DNA of 64,000 bases from Acinetobacter defluvii. Its GTDB lineage: Bacteria > Pseudomonadota > Gammaproteobacteria > Pseudomonadales > Moraxellaceae. The position numbers were made by a program, and so were the translations under genes. Positions 7,083-16,372 of this stretch are shown piece by piece (positions within the stretch are counted from its first letter, which is position 1; each line of letters starts with the position of its first letter). Location of the stretch: contig NZ_CP029397.2 in assembly GCF_001704615.3 (NCBI RefSeq), positions 186,001 to 250,000 of the forward strand, given 5' to 3'. Below the pieces are notes generated by a model. That model was not told the origin of the DNA, searched no databases, and worked only from the letters and a program-made list of their open reading frames with translations.

Positions 7083-9770
7083 ATGAATATCGTTCAAATC
7101 GAAGAAAATGTTAAACAGCTCATCCATAAAATTGCGCAAGATGAGCTAAAGAAACAAGACTTTATCTATGAGTTACTTTTAGCTTATGGACATCGTAGTC
7201 AATCTATTGGACGAGTGCGTAATGGTGAGCGTAATTTAGCGGAAGATAAAGAAAACACCGTTTTTTGGAAGCGCCAAATATACTTCAAAATTGCAAAACA
7301 GCATGATTTGCATGGTTTGATTGATCAAATGAAGAATGAAAAGCGAACGGAAAGCAATAAGATTCGCTTCTTGATCGTAACTGACTTCAAAACTCTATTA
7401 GCAGTAGATACTAAAACACAAGATACATTGGATGTTCCTTTTGGTGATTTAGCTAAAAAATTTGATTTCTTCTTACCATGGGCTGGGATGGAGAAAGCTG
7501 TATATCAAGGTGAAAACCCTGCGGATGTTAAGGCTGCTGAAAAACTAGCAAAGCTATTTGACGAAATTAAAGCCGATAATTTCAATGAAGACGACTTAAA
7601 CAATAAAGAGAACTTACATCACCTTAATATTTTCTTATCTCGACTGCTATTTTGTTACTTTGCTGAAGATACAGAGATTTTTAAGGACAAACAGTTTACT
7701 TCGGCAATATCCAAGAGTAATGAAGATGGATCAGATTTATCGGCTTTAATAGGACGTTTGTTTAAAGTATTAAACCAATCATCTGAAGATCGTGAAGCAG
7801 ATTTACCTGACTACTTAGCAGATTTTCCGTATGTAAATGGCGGTTTATTTAAAGATGATATTCAAGTTCCAAAATTTACTCGTAAATCACGTAGAATTTT
7901 GATTGAGTGTGGTGCAGAACTGGATTGGTCCGATATCAACCCTGATATTTTTGGTTCTATGTTCCAAGCGGTTGTTCATACTGAACAGCGTAGCACGATG
8001 GGACAACATTACACTTCTGTTCCCAATATTATGAAGGTAATTGAGCCTTTATTCTTAAATGACTTGTATGAAGAATTAGAGAAAAACCAAGACAGCATTA
8101 ATAAGCTATTAAAATTACAGCAACGTTTAGGTCAACTTAAAATTTTTGACCCTGCCTGCGGTTCAGGTAACTTCCTTATTATTGCGTATAAAGAGCTTCG
8201 TAAATTTGAAATGGAGCTTTTAAAACGTATTCAAGAATTAGAACTAGAAAAAACAGGTCAACTTTCAAAACCATTTTCAGTAATTCAGGTTTCTCAATTT
8301 TATGGGATAGAAATTGATGATTTTGCGCATGAAATAGCGATTTTGTCATTATGGTTAGCTGAACATCAGATGAATATAATGTTTAAAGATGAGTTTGGGG
8401 CATTCCTTCCTTCCTTGCCTTTAAAACAAGCTGGTCAAATTATTCAAGGAAACTCTTTAGCTAAAAATTGGATCAATGTCTGTGGTGATGATGGTGAAAT
8501 TTATATCCTAGGTAATCCACCATACTTAGGTGCTCGTCTTCAAACTACAGCACAAAAAAATGATGTTAAATCACTTTTTGGATCATTAAAAGGTAGTAAC
8601 AATCTTGATTATATTAGTTGCTGGTTTAAAAAAGGTGTAGAGATGATCTCTGCCTCTAAGGCGAAACTAGCGTTTGTTACTACGAATTCAATAACTCAAG
8701 GTGAACAAGTATCTGTTTTATGGCCTAAGCTTTTACAAAATAGTATAGAAATATCTTTTGCCTATACTTCATTTAAGTGGTCGAACAATGCAAGAAGTAA
8801 TGCTGGGGTTACAGTAGCTATCATTGGCATGGCTTCATCAGAAAATATAAAAAATAAATATTTAATTTCAGATGAAGTTATTGAAACTGTTGATCATATA
8901 AATCCTTATTTAATTAACCTACCAAATATATTCATTGAAAAAAAGAGCAAACCTATTTCAAACATACCTAAAATGTCATTTGGCAGTATGGCGAATGATG
9001 GGGGAAATTTATTCTTAACGAATGAAGAAAAAACACTAATTCAAGAACAAATCCCTCAAGCAATGAAATATATTAAAAAAGTTCTTGGTTCCGTTGAGTT
9101 TATTCGAGGAATTGATCGCTACTGTATCTGGACGGATCAATTAGGGTATGAGGAACTAAATAAAATTCCATTCTTCAACACTAGATTTGAATCCGTAAAA
9201 CAACATCGACTCTCTAGTGATCGTGAGGCTACTCAAGAATTAGCTAATACTCCTTATGCATTTGCTGAAAATAGATATAGATACAGTTCAGCAATTATTA
9301 TGCCTAGAGTTTCCTCGGAAAGACGAGAATATATACCTATCGGTTTTTTAGGTGAAGAAAATATTATTTCAGACTCCGCTTTAGCAATCTATGATGCTGA
9401 GCCTTGGTTGTTTTCAATTTTAACTTCTCGAATGCATATGCAATGGGTGAAAATTGTTGGAGGACGATTAAAAACAGATTATCGATATTCTGCTTCTATT
9501 GTTTATAACACATTCCCAGTGCCTAAAATTGATGCTCAAATGAAAGAAAAGTTAACTTTAACTGCTATTAATATTTTAGCTATCAGAGAAAATTATAGTC
9601 ATTTAACATTGGCAGACTTATACGATCCAGATCTAATGCCAAATGACTTGAAAGAAGCTCATGAAGAAAATGATATACAAGTCGAGAAACTGTATAAAGC
9701 TAGCCCGTTTAAATCAAATGAAGACCGATTACGTATCTTATTCTTAAACTATATTAAAATGACAAAATAA
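7083..9770 (+). CDS. MmeI/YeeA-family DNA methyltransferase
   Basis: This 895-aa protein should methylate DNA bases using S-adenosylmethionine. It shows motif I, DPACGSGNF (356-364), motif IV, NPPY (478-481), and family signatures RLLFCYFAEDTEIF (187-200) and MGQHYTSVPNIMKVIEPLF (306-324). The second half (about 500-850) would hold the target-recognition region. Type IIG MmeI enzymes carry an N-terminal PD-(D/E)xK nuclease. No such motif is clear in residues 1-170, so cutting is probably done by a partner. The helicase gene follows 10 nt later. In Bacillus, the YeeA homologue is likewise followed by a helicase and a GIY-YIG-type gene. It probably marks host DNA in a multi-subunit restriction system. 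Confidence 0.85.
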   Translation: MNIVQIEENVKQLIHKIAQDELKKQDFIYELLLAYGHRSQSIGRVRNGERNLAEDKENTVFWKRQIYFKIAKQHDLHGLIDQMKNEKRTESNKIRFLIVTDFKTLLAVDTKTQDTLDVPFGDLAKKFDFFLPWAGMEKAVYQGENPADVKAAEKLAKLFDEIKADNFNEDDLNNKENLHHLNIFLSRLLFCYFAEDTEIFKDKQFTSAISKSNEDGSDLSALIGRLFKVLNQSSEDREADLPDYLADFPYVNGGLFKDDIQVPKFTRKSRRILIECGAELDWSDINPDIFGSMFQAVVHTEQRSTMGQHYTSVPNIMKVIEPLFLNDLYEELEKNQDSINKLLKLQQRLGQLKIFDPACGSGNFLIIAYKELRKFEMELLKRIQELELEKTGQLSKPFSVIQVSQFYGIEIDDFAHEIAILSLWLAEHQMNIMFKDEFGAFLPSLPLKQAGQIIQGNSLAKNWINVCGDDGEIYILGNPPYLGARLQTTAQKNDVKSLFGSLKGSNNLDYISCWFKKGVEMISASKAKLAFVTTNSITQGEQVSVLWPKLLQNSIEISFAYTSFKWSNNARSNAGVTVAIIGMASSENIKNKYLISDEVIETVDHINPYLINLPNIFIEKKSKPISNIPKMSFGSMANDGGNLFLTNEEKTLIQEQIPQAMKYIKKVLGSVEFIRGIDRYCIWTDQLGYEELNKIPFFNTRFESVKQHRLSSDREATQELANTPYAFAENRYRYSSAIIMPRVSSERREYIPIGFLGEENIISDSALAIYDAEPWLFSILTSRMHMQWVKIVGGRLKTDYRYSASIVYNTFPVPKIDAQMKEKLTLTAINILAIRENYSHLTLADLYDPDLMPNDLKEAHEENDIQVEKLYKASPFKSNEDRLRILFLNYIKMTK

Positions 9771-9780
9771 GTGAACTACT

Positions 9781-11712
9781 ATGCAAAATATTGTAGAAGT
9801 AAATTATCAACAAACTGGGGAAAGCACCTCAATTAATAATATGGGGATGCGGGCTATGCAAGCTCGCGCCTTCGAATCTCGTAATAGTCAGTATTTACTG
9901 TTAAAAGCCCCTCCAGCTTCAGGTAAATCCCGTGCTTTAATGTTTTTGGGCTTAGACAAACTACACAACCAAGGGTTGAGCAAAGTTGTTGTAGCCGTAC
10001 CTGAACGCTCTATTGGAGGTTCATTTGCCAGTACGAAGCTGAGCGAAAGTGGCTTTTTTGCAGATTGGGATATCAAACCTGAAAATAATTTATGTACTGC
10101 TGGAGGCGATAAGAGCAAAGTAAAAGCCTTTAAACGCTTTATGGAAGGCACAGACCAAATTTTGGTGTGTACCCATGCGACCTTAAGATTCGCTTTTGAA
10201 GAGCTTGAAGATCATGTATTTGACAATACATTAGTGGCAATTGATGAATTCCACCATGTTTCAGCCGATGCTGACAATATTCTAGGTACTGTTCTTAAAT
10301 CTTTGATGGACAATACCACGGCTCATATTGTTGCAATGACAGGTTCATACTTCCGTGGCGATAGCGTTCCTGTACTTACGCCTGAAGACGAAGCAAAGTT
10401 TGATAAAGTTTCTTTTAACTATTACGAACAACTTAATGGCTATACCTATTTAAAGTCTTTAGGTATTGGCTATCACTTCTATAAAGGACGTTACTTTGCA
10501 AAAGATGATGAAGGCGTTATTGCAATTGCAGAAGTACTAGATACCGATAAAAAAACCATCATTCATATTCCAAACGTAAATTCAGGTGAATCAACCAAAG
10601 ATAAATATGATGAGGTGGATGCGATCCTCGAAATCATTGGTGAATTTGTTGCTAAAGATCCTAATACGGGCATTATTACCGTTAAACGCCCAGATGGTAA
10701 GATTTTAAAAGTAGCAGACCTAGTTGAAGAAGATGGTCGGGATAAAGTTGTTGAATATCTACGTAACATTAAAACCGTAGATGACCTTGATCTTATCATT
10801 GCCCTAGGCATGGCGAAGGAAGGCTTTGACTGGCAATTCTGTGAGCATGCGTTAACGATTGGTTATCGTGGCTCTTTAACTGAAATTGTGCAAATTGTGG
10901 GACGTTGTACACGAGATAGCTCGAACAAATCACATGCACAATTTACCAACCTTATCGCTCAACCTGATGCACAGGATACTGAAGTTAAATTTGCAGTAAA
11001 CAACATGCTAAAAGCAATTACTGCATCTTTGTTAATGGAACAAATACTTGCACCAAACTTTAAGTTCAAAACTAAACGTGATGATGAAGATATTGTTCCA
11101 CCGGGTACACTTACAATCAAAGGCTTTAAAGAACCAAGTACAGCAAAAACAAAGGCGATTATTGAAAATGATCTTGTGGACCTAAAAGCAGCGATTCTTC
11201 AAGATGCTAAAGTGATTGCAGGTTCAGCAGGTAAGGTTGAGCCTGAAGTGGTGAATAAAGTCCTTATCCCTAAGATCATCCAAACCAAATACCCTGACTT
11301 AACGAAAGCTGAACTTGAAGAAGTGAGTCAATATTTAGTCGTTGACTCAGTGATTAGCACAGCAGAAGTCAAAGAAGTTGGTGATAAAAAATTTATTCGT
11401 ATGGCGGATAAATTTATCAATATCGAAGACCTGAATATTGATTTAATTCAATCTGTGAATCCATTCCAAAAAGCGTTTGAAATCCTATCAAAAGAAGTCA
11501 CAGTCAATGTGCTCAAATTGATTAAGGAAGCAATTGAAGCAACTAAGATTAGTATGACTCAAGAGGAAGCCATTGAGCTATGGCCTAAGTTAAAAGCCTT
11601 CAAAGTTCAGTTTGGTCGTGAGCCTAGTCTAGAGTCAAATAACTTAATTGAAAAACGATTAGCCGAATGCCTAATCTATATTCGTGAGCAACGTAGACGA
11701 GCTGGAGTGTAA
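9781..11712 (+). CDS. Superfamily 2 helicase/translocase, YeeB-like
   Basis: This 643-aa ATPase has a Walker A motif, APPASGKS (43-50), a DEFH box at 155-158 (AIDEFHHV), motif III MTGSYFRG (187-194) and motif VI QIVGRCTRDS (371-380). It is probably the DNA-translocating subunit of the restriction complex. The C-terminal 40 residues contain FKVQFGREPSLESNNLIEKR, a short helical module whose pattern recurs in the next gene product (FVTQHGRVPEKN then TEYMLATRL). It lies between the methyltransferase and the 95-aa gene with gaps of 10 and 3 nt. The Yee-type assignment rests on gene order and motifs. Confidence 0.82.
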   Translation: MQNIVEVNYQQTGESTSINNMGMRAMQARAFESRNSQYLLLKAPPASGKSRALMFLGLDKLHNQGLSKVVVAVPERSIGGSFASTKLSESGFFADWDIKPENNLCTAGGDKSKVKAFKRFMEGTDQILVCTHATLRFAFEELEDHVFDNTLVAIDEFHHVSADADNILGTVLKSLMDNTTAHIVAMTGSYFRGDSVPVLTPEDEAKFDKVSFNYYEQLNGYTYLKSLGIGYHFYKGRYFAKDDEGVIAIAEVLDTDKKTIIHIPNVNSGESTKDKYDEVDAILEIIGEFVAKDPNTGIITVKRPDGKILKVADLVEEDGRDKVVEYLRNIKTVDDLDLIIALGMAKEGFDWQFCEHALTIGYRGSLTEIVQIVGRCTRDSSNKSHAQFTNLIAQPDAQDTEVKFAVNNMLKAITASLLMEQILAPNFKFKTKRDDEDIVPPGTLTIKGFKEPSTAKTKAIIENDLVDLKAAILQDAKVIAGSAGKVEPEVVNKVLIPKIIQTKYPDLTKAELEEVSQYLVVDSVISTAEVKEVGDKKFIRMADKFINIEDLNIDLIQSVNPFQKAFEILSKEVTVNVLKLIKEAIEATKISMTQEEAIELWPKLKAFKVQFGREPSLESNNLIEKRLAECLIYIREQRRRAGV

Positions 11713-11715
11713 AAC

Positions 11716-12003
11716 GTGGAAGATTTTAGCTGGCTTCAAGATATGATTGCTGATGATGACTTAGGTCTTTTAAACGTAAAGAAAAAGACGTCTGCTCTAA
11801 CGGCTGATGAACAATTAGTCTCTAAATTTAATGAAATTAATAATTTTGTGACGCAGCATGGGCGTGTGCCTGAGAAAAATATGGCAAATATTACTGAATA
11901 TATGCTTGCGACTCGCTTAGATGCAATGAAAGCCAATCCAGAGCAATACATGGCTTTAGCTGATTATGATGAACATAATTTGTTACCACAACATCAGGAT
12001 TAA
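11716..12003 (+). CDS. 95-aa accessory protein with DDDLGLL tag and GRxP module
   Basis: The gene uses a GTG start (11716), 3 nt after the helicase stop, and ends 3 nt before the nuclease gene. Residues 7-19 read LQDMIADDDLGLL. The GIY-YIG protein has LEDIFNDDDLGLL at the same residues, with DDDLGLL at 13-19 in both. Residues 39-70 (NEINNFVTQHGRVPEKN then EYMLATRLDA) resemble the helicase C terminus. The protein is acidic, with no catalytic motif. I infer an adaptor that links helicase and nuclease, or a competitor for a common docking surface. No family name is recognised. Confidence 0.75.
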   Translation: MEDFSWLQDMIADDDLGLLNVKKKTSALTADEQLVSKFNEINNFVTQHGRVPEKNMANITEYMLATRLDAMKANPEQYMALADYDEHNLLPQHQD

Positions 12004-12006
12004 AAT

Positions 12007-12921
12007 ATGTCAGATATTAAATCACTTGAAGATATTTTTAACGATGATGATCTAGGTTTGCTTGATGATGGTAAAGATGGGGACATCTTTAAAATCAAGC
12101 ATGTGCCTGTCCAACGAGCAGCAGCAGATGAAGTTGCTAAACGTAAACGTTGTAAGGATTTTGATCAATTTGAGCATCTATTTAAAGATGTTCACAGAGA
12201 GCTTCGAGAAGGAAAGCGTAAGCTTTTACCCTTTAATGATAAGGGTTATCAACTGGTTGAAGGTAATTACTATGTTTTAAATGGCTTATTAGTTTATCTA
12301 GCAGATATTAATTTTACTTCTGAAGCGAAAACAGTTGATGGTAAGCGTTTCCGTAAAGATGGGCGTACCCGTACTATCTTTGAGAATGGCACCGAATCAA
12401 CTATGCTTTATCGCTCATTGGCTAAAGCATTGTATAAAGATGGGCGCATTGTTTCAGAAACCAATGAGCAAGAAAACTCTAACTTTTATACTAATTTTAG
12501 TGGTATCACTGATGATGATACATCCACAGGCTATATTTATATTCTGAAATCTAAAAGTACAGATTCACGTATCCAATCATACGATCATCTTTACAAAATT
12601 GGTTTCGCCACAACAACTGTTGAAAAACGTATTGCGAATGCAAAAAAAGAGCCTACTTATTTGATGGCTGATGTTGAAGTCATTGCTGAATATCAAGCTT
12701 TTAATATTAATCCACAGAAGTTTGAATATTACTTACATGCTTTCTTCGGTGAATCTTGCCTTGATTTATTGGTCGCAGATAAAGATGGTAAAAATCATCA
12801 ACCGAAAGAATGGTTTATTGCACCTTTAGAAGTAATTCAGCAAGCTGTTGAGTTGCTAGTAAATGGGCAGATCATGAGTTATCAATACAATAAGTTTAAG
12901 AAAGAGATTGAGTTGAGATAA
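12007..12921 (+). CDS. GIY-YIG (T5orf172-type) nuclease, YeeC-like
   Basis: This 304-aa protein is the likely DNA-cutting subunit. The C-terminal domain has GYIYIL (175-180), HLYKIGFA (194-201), Arg209 in VEKRIANA, and FEYYLHAFF with catalytic-type Glu240, followed by KEWFI. These fit the T5orf172/Mug113 branch of GIY-YIG nucleases. The N terminus carries the acidic DDDLGLL motif at 13-19 shared with the preceding 95-aa protein. A middle region (80-150) with YYVLNGLLVYLADI and a charged TRTIFENGTESTMLYRSL stretch is not identified; YeeC-type proteins may share it. The gene is tightly packed in the operon. Confidence 0.8.
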   Translation: MSDIKSLEDIFNDDDLGLLDDGKDGDIFKIKHVPVQRAAADEVAKRKRCKDFDQFEHLFKDVHRELREGKRKLLPFNDKGYQLVEGNYYVLNGLLVYLADINFTSEAKTVDGKRFRKDGRTRTIFENGTESTMLYRSLAKALYKDGRIVSETNEQENSNFYTNFSGITDDDTSTGYIYILKSKSTDSRIQSYDHLYKIGFATTTVEKRIANAKKEPTYLMADVEVIAEYQAFNINPQKFEYYLHAFFGESCLDLLVADKDGKNHQPKEWFIAPLEVIQQAVELLVNGQIMSYQYNKFKKEIELR

Positions 12922-12941
12922 TTAAATTTAAGGATAAATAT

Positions 12942-14300
12942 ATGATTAATATTATTAAAGTTAGGGATGATCACTCACCTATTCAATTTCAACAGGATTC
13001 TACTGGTTCTGCAAAATATTCTTTATGTGAAGGTATTGAGTGCTCTTGGCTCAACGCTAATGAATCATTTTCTTATAAAGAACTTCGATCAAGAATTGAA
13101 CCATGGCTTACGGCTCTATTTCAATCAGAGCATCTTTCTTTGCTTGCGGGTTCTGGTTTAACTCATGCAGTTCATTACTTAGCAGCAGAAAAAGCTGCTA
13201 CGGGTATGAATGCTTTAACACTTAATAATTTCAATGATGAAGTAAATCAGGCGGCAAAAAAATCATCTGAAGCGACTGGTCGTAAAAATGGTAACTTAGA
13301 AGATCAATTACGTGTAGCAAATGAATTGCTTCGTGGGCTAGAAATTTTGAATGATGATAAAGCTGTTGCCCTTAAAAAAGAATTAGATATGGCAATGCAA
13401 AGTTTTGCTAATTCAATATTAGTTAGTGAAAATGGTATTGCCACAGCAAATTTTGAAAAAAGAGAAAATGCTTTCAATATCTTAGTTACATTTCTAATGA
13501 GCTTTGCTAGTCGTACTGGTGTACGAGATAGGTTAAATATTTTTACAACGAACTATGATCGACTTATCGAAGCTGGTTCAGAATTAGCAGGTATTCACTT
13601 ACTTGATAGATTTTTAGGCAATTTAATGCCTATTTTTAGGTCATCTCGTTTAGATTTAGACATGCACTATAATCCCCCTGGTATCCGTGGAGAACCTCGT
13701 TACCTTGAAGGGGTTGTTCGGTATACAAAACTTCACGGATCAGTAGATTGGCTACAAGTTAATAAAGATATTCGGCGTATTGGTTTGCCGTTTGGAGCAA
13801 AATCAATTGCCCCATTTCTTGAAGTGGCAGGTTATGATGATATGACCCCACATGAATTAATGATTTACCCAAACTCAGCAAAAGATCAAGAAACAGCAAA
13901 CTATCCTTATGTTGAATTATTTCGTGATCTAGCTGCTGCTATTTGTCGTCCTAATAGCACTCTAGTTACATATGGGTATAGTTTCGGTGATGATCATATC
14001 AATAGGGTTATTCGAGATATGTTAACGATCCCATCGACTCATTTGGTCATTATTTCTTATGATGACGATATGGGAAGGATCATGAAATTGTATGAAGAGT
14101 TGGGACGTCATTCTCAAATTAGTTTACTTATAGGTCCTGCACTAGCAGATCTAACAAACTTAACACAATATTATTTACCTAAAGCTGCAATTGATAAAAC
14201 AACTTCTCGTATGAGTGAACTTTTAAAACAAAGATTACCTTCAAATCAAGAATCCATTCCAGAAAATTTAGATAAAACTAATGGAAATATTACATTATGA
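12942..14300 (+). CDS. SIR2-domain protein of a SIR2-HerA defence system
   Basis: This 452-aa protein has SIR2 NAD-binding and catalytic signatures: AGSGLT (69-74), TTNYD (202-206), KLHGSVDWL (263-271) and GYSFGDDHIN (345-354). In characterised SIR2-HerA systems, the SIR2 subunit hydrolyses NAD+ during phage infection and halts the host. An insertion of about 110 residues after the first motif is predominantly helical. The start lies 20 nt after the nuclease gene and the stop overlaps the herA-like start (ATGA), which indicates coupled translation and a complex. The chemistry is known for the family and inferred here. Confidence 0.87.
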   Translation: MINIIKVRDDHSPIQFQQDSTGSAKYSLCEGIECSWLNANESFSYKELRSRIEPWLTALFQSEHLSLLAGSGLTHAVHYLAAEKAATGMNALTLNNFNDEVNQAAKKSSEATGRKNGNLEDQLRVANELLRGLEILNDDKAVALKKELDMAMQSFANSILVSENGIATANFEKRENAFNILVTFLMSFASRTGVRDRLNIFTTNYDRLIEAGSELAGIHLLDRFLGNLMPIFRSSRLDLDMHYNPPGIRGEPRYLEGVVRYTKLHGSVDWLQVNKDIRRIGLPFGAKSIAPFLEVAGYDDMTPHELMIYPNSAKDQETANYPYVELFRDLAAAICRPNSTLVTYGYSFGDDHINRVIRDMLTIPSTHLVIISYDDDMGRIMKLYEELGRHSQISLLIGPALADLTNLTQYYLPKAAIDKTTSRMSELLKQRLPSNQESIPENLDKTNGNITL

Positions 14301-16372
14301 GTATTTCTCCATTAGCTTATGCAGATTCACTAAGAATAGGGACTGTGGATTTTGTTTCACCGAGCGAAATTAAAGTTTTACTCGATATTGAAGCCCCCGA
14401 AGGAACTGCATTAAACACAGGCACGCCAAGAGCATTTCCCAAAGTTAATGGATATGTTCTTATAGCTAGTGATAATGGATATTTAGTTGGTCAAATTGAG
14501 TGGATAACAATAGAGCGTTCACAATATCCTAAAAGAAAGGGGATGCAAGACTTTGGCTTAGTTGACTTGCCTTATCCTCTAAGAAAAATGAGTTTAAACC
14601 CACTTGGTTGTTTAACTTACGATAAAGAAGAATATGATCGTATTCATTACAAATTTCATCGGGGCGTAGAAAGTTATCCTACCGTTGGAACACCTGTTCT
14701 TTTACCTACTCAAGATCAGTTAAAGGATATTGTTGAATCTGGAGATAATAGAAGAGTTTGTATTGGTACAAGTCCGTTGGCAAATGGTGCAAAAGTAATG
14801 ATTGACCCAGATCGCCTTTTTGGAAGACATCTAGCAGTATTGGGTAATACAGGAAGTGGAAAATCTTGTTCTGTAGCTGGCTTAATTCGCTGGTCTTTAG
14901 ATGCTGCTGAAAAAGTGAAAGGTAGTCAACCAAATGCTCGCTTTATCGTTTTAGATCCAAATGGCGAGTATTCAGAGACATTTAAAGACAAAGAAAATGT
15001 TCGAATATTTTCTGTAGAGCCAAAAGATGAAGTCATAAAGCAACTTCAAGTTCCTTTATGGCTTTGGAATAGTTCTGAGTGGGTTTCTTTTACACAAGCA
15101 AGTCCCAAAACCCAACGACCTGCATTAATTCAAGCGCTTCGCTCCGTCCGAGAAGGTATATTTAATGCAGAACTATCCACTCATCATGCAATGAAACGAT
15201 ATTTGCAAACACTTGTGAATATTACTGAAATTGAAATTCGCTCTGGTGCACCATGGGGAAGATTCCCTAATCCAAAGAATTTTTTTGAACGTTTAAAAGT
15301 ATGGCGTGATGGAATAGAGAACAGCACTGTATTTGACGATCGCCAAAATAATTCTTTGGAAGCAATTAGAGATAAAATTAGTGAATTTGAAAATACTCGA
15401 ACTGGAACATATCCAAGGTATGAATTTAATAAAATAGAGATAGACAAATTCTTACAATTACTGAAAGTCGCTCATACAGCCTTTGGCGGTAGTGAGATGG
15501 ACATCTTACCTATTGATGCAGATATTCCACGACCATTTTCTGGTGAAAATTTCTTAAAAAGTATTGAAGGAAATGCCGAATTGCTAGGTGTCTCAGAATA
15601 TATTGATACCATGCAAATGAGAATTAAGACTCTTCTCTCAGATACTCGAATGAAAGTCTTAACAAGTCAGATTGACGGTTCAAAAGAAATGACTTTGGAT
15701 GGTTGGCTTTCTGATTATATCGGGGATAACAATGCTTCAAATGGAACAGTTACAGTTATCGACCTTTCATTAGTTCCAGCAGAAATTGCACATATCATTG
15801 CAGCTACTATAGCTCGAATGACATTGGAATCCTTACAAAGATATCGTCGAATGAATCAAGGGCAAGTACTTCCTACAGTATTAGTTATGGAGGAGGCTCA
15901 TACTTTTGTGAAACGGTATAAGGATGATACCGAATATCACAATTCATCATCTATATGTTGTCAAGTTTTTGAAAAAATAGCTCGTGAAGGGCGAAAGTTT
16001 GGATTAGGTATGATGCTTTCGTCACAAAGACCTAGTGAACTCTCACCGACTGTTCTTTCTCAGTGTAATAGTTTCTTACTTCATCGGATTAGCAATGAAC
16101 GGGATCAAGAACTGATACACAAATTGGTGCCTGATAATCTCCGAGGATTATTGAGAGATTTACCCTCGTTACCTTCCAGAAATGCAATACTACTTGGTTG
16201 GGCTTCGGAATTACCCGTATTAGTTCAAATGAATCATCTTTCGGCTGAACATAGACCAAGATCAGACGATCCTGACTACTGGAATGTATGGACTGGACAA
16301 GATCAGAATGGAAATACAGTTACTCGTAGTGTAGATTGGAAAGAGATAGCTGATGATTGGCAGCAGATTTAG
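14297..16372 (+). CDS. HerA/DUF87-type ATPase, partner of the SIR2 protein
   Basis: This 691-aa ring ATPase has a Walker A motif, GNTGSGKS (183-190), Walker B VLVMEEAH (528-535), and a sensor-like SSQRPSEL downstream. The N-terminal 150 residues resemble the HAS-barrel region of HerA proteins. In SIR2-HerA and DUF4297-HerA systems, a HerA hexamer scaffolds and activates the effector. The overlap with the SIR2 gene marks the pair as one system. It is the last gene of the element; about 350 bp of noncoding right end follow. Confidence 0.87.
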   Translation: MSISPLAYADSLRIGTVDFVSPSEIKVLLDIEAPEGTALNTGTPRAFPKVNGYVLIASDNGYLVGQIEWITIERSQYPKRKGMQDFGLVDLPYPLRKMSLNPLGCLTYDKEEYDRIHYKFHRGVESYPTVGTPVLLPTQDQLKDIVESGDNRRVCIGTSPLANGAKVMIDPDRLFGRHLAVLGNTGSGKSCSVAGLIRWSLDAAEKVKGSQPNARFIVLDPNGEYSETFKDKENVRIFSVEPKDEVIKQLQVPLWLWNSSEWVSFTQASPKTQRPALIQALRSVREGIFNAELSTHHAMKRYLQTLVNITEIEIRSGAPWGRFPNPKNFFERLKVWRDGIENSTVFDDRQNNSLEAIRDKISEFENTRTGTYPRYEFNKIEIDKFLQLLKVAHTAFGGSEMDILPIDADIPRPFSGENFLKSIEGNAELLGVSEYIDTMQMRIKTLLSDTRMKVLTSQIDGSKEMTLDGWLSDYIGDNNASNGTVTVIDLSLVPAEIAHIIAATIARMTLESLQRYRRMNQGQVLPTVLVMEEAHTFVKRYKDDTEYHNSSSICCQVFEKIAREGRKFGLGMMLSSQRPSELSPTVLSQCNSFLLHRISNERDQELIHKLVPDNLRGLLRDLPSLPSRNAILLGWASELPVLVQMNHLSAEHRPRSDDPDYWNVWTGQDQNGNTVTRSVDWKEIADDWQQI

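Noticed and set aside
7083..7600. MmeI-type N-terminal nuclease fused to the methyltransferase
   Set aside because: No clear D...ExK pattern is seen in the first 170 residues, although a degenerate form cannot be excluded by eye.
7083..16372. BREX or DISARM system
   Set aside because: There is a methyltransferase and a helicase, but no PglZ, BrxL, BrxA/B, DrmA/B or PLD-type gene. The GIY-YIG and SIR2-HerA genes fit other systems.
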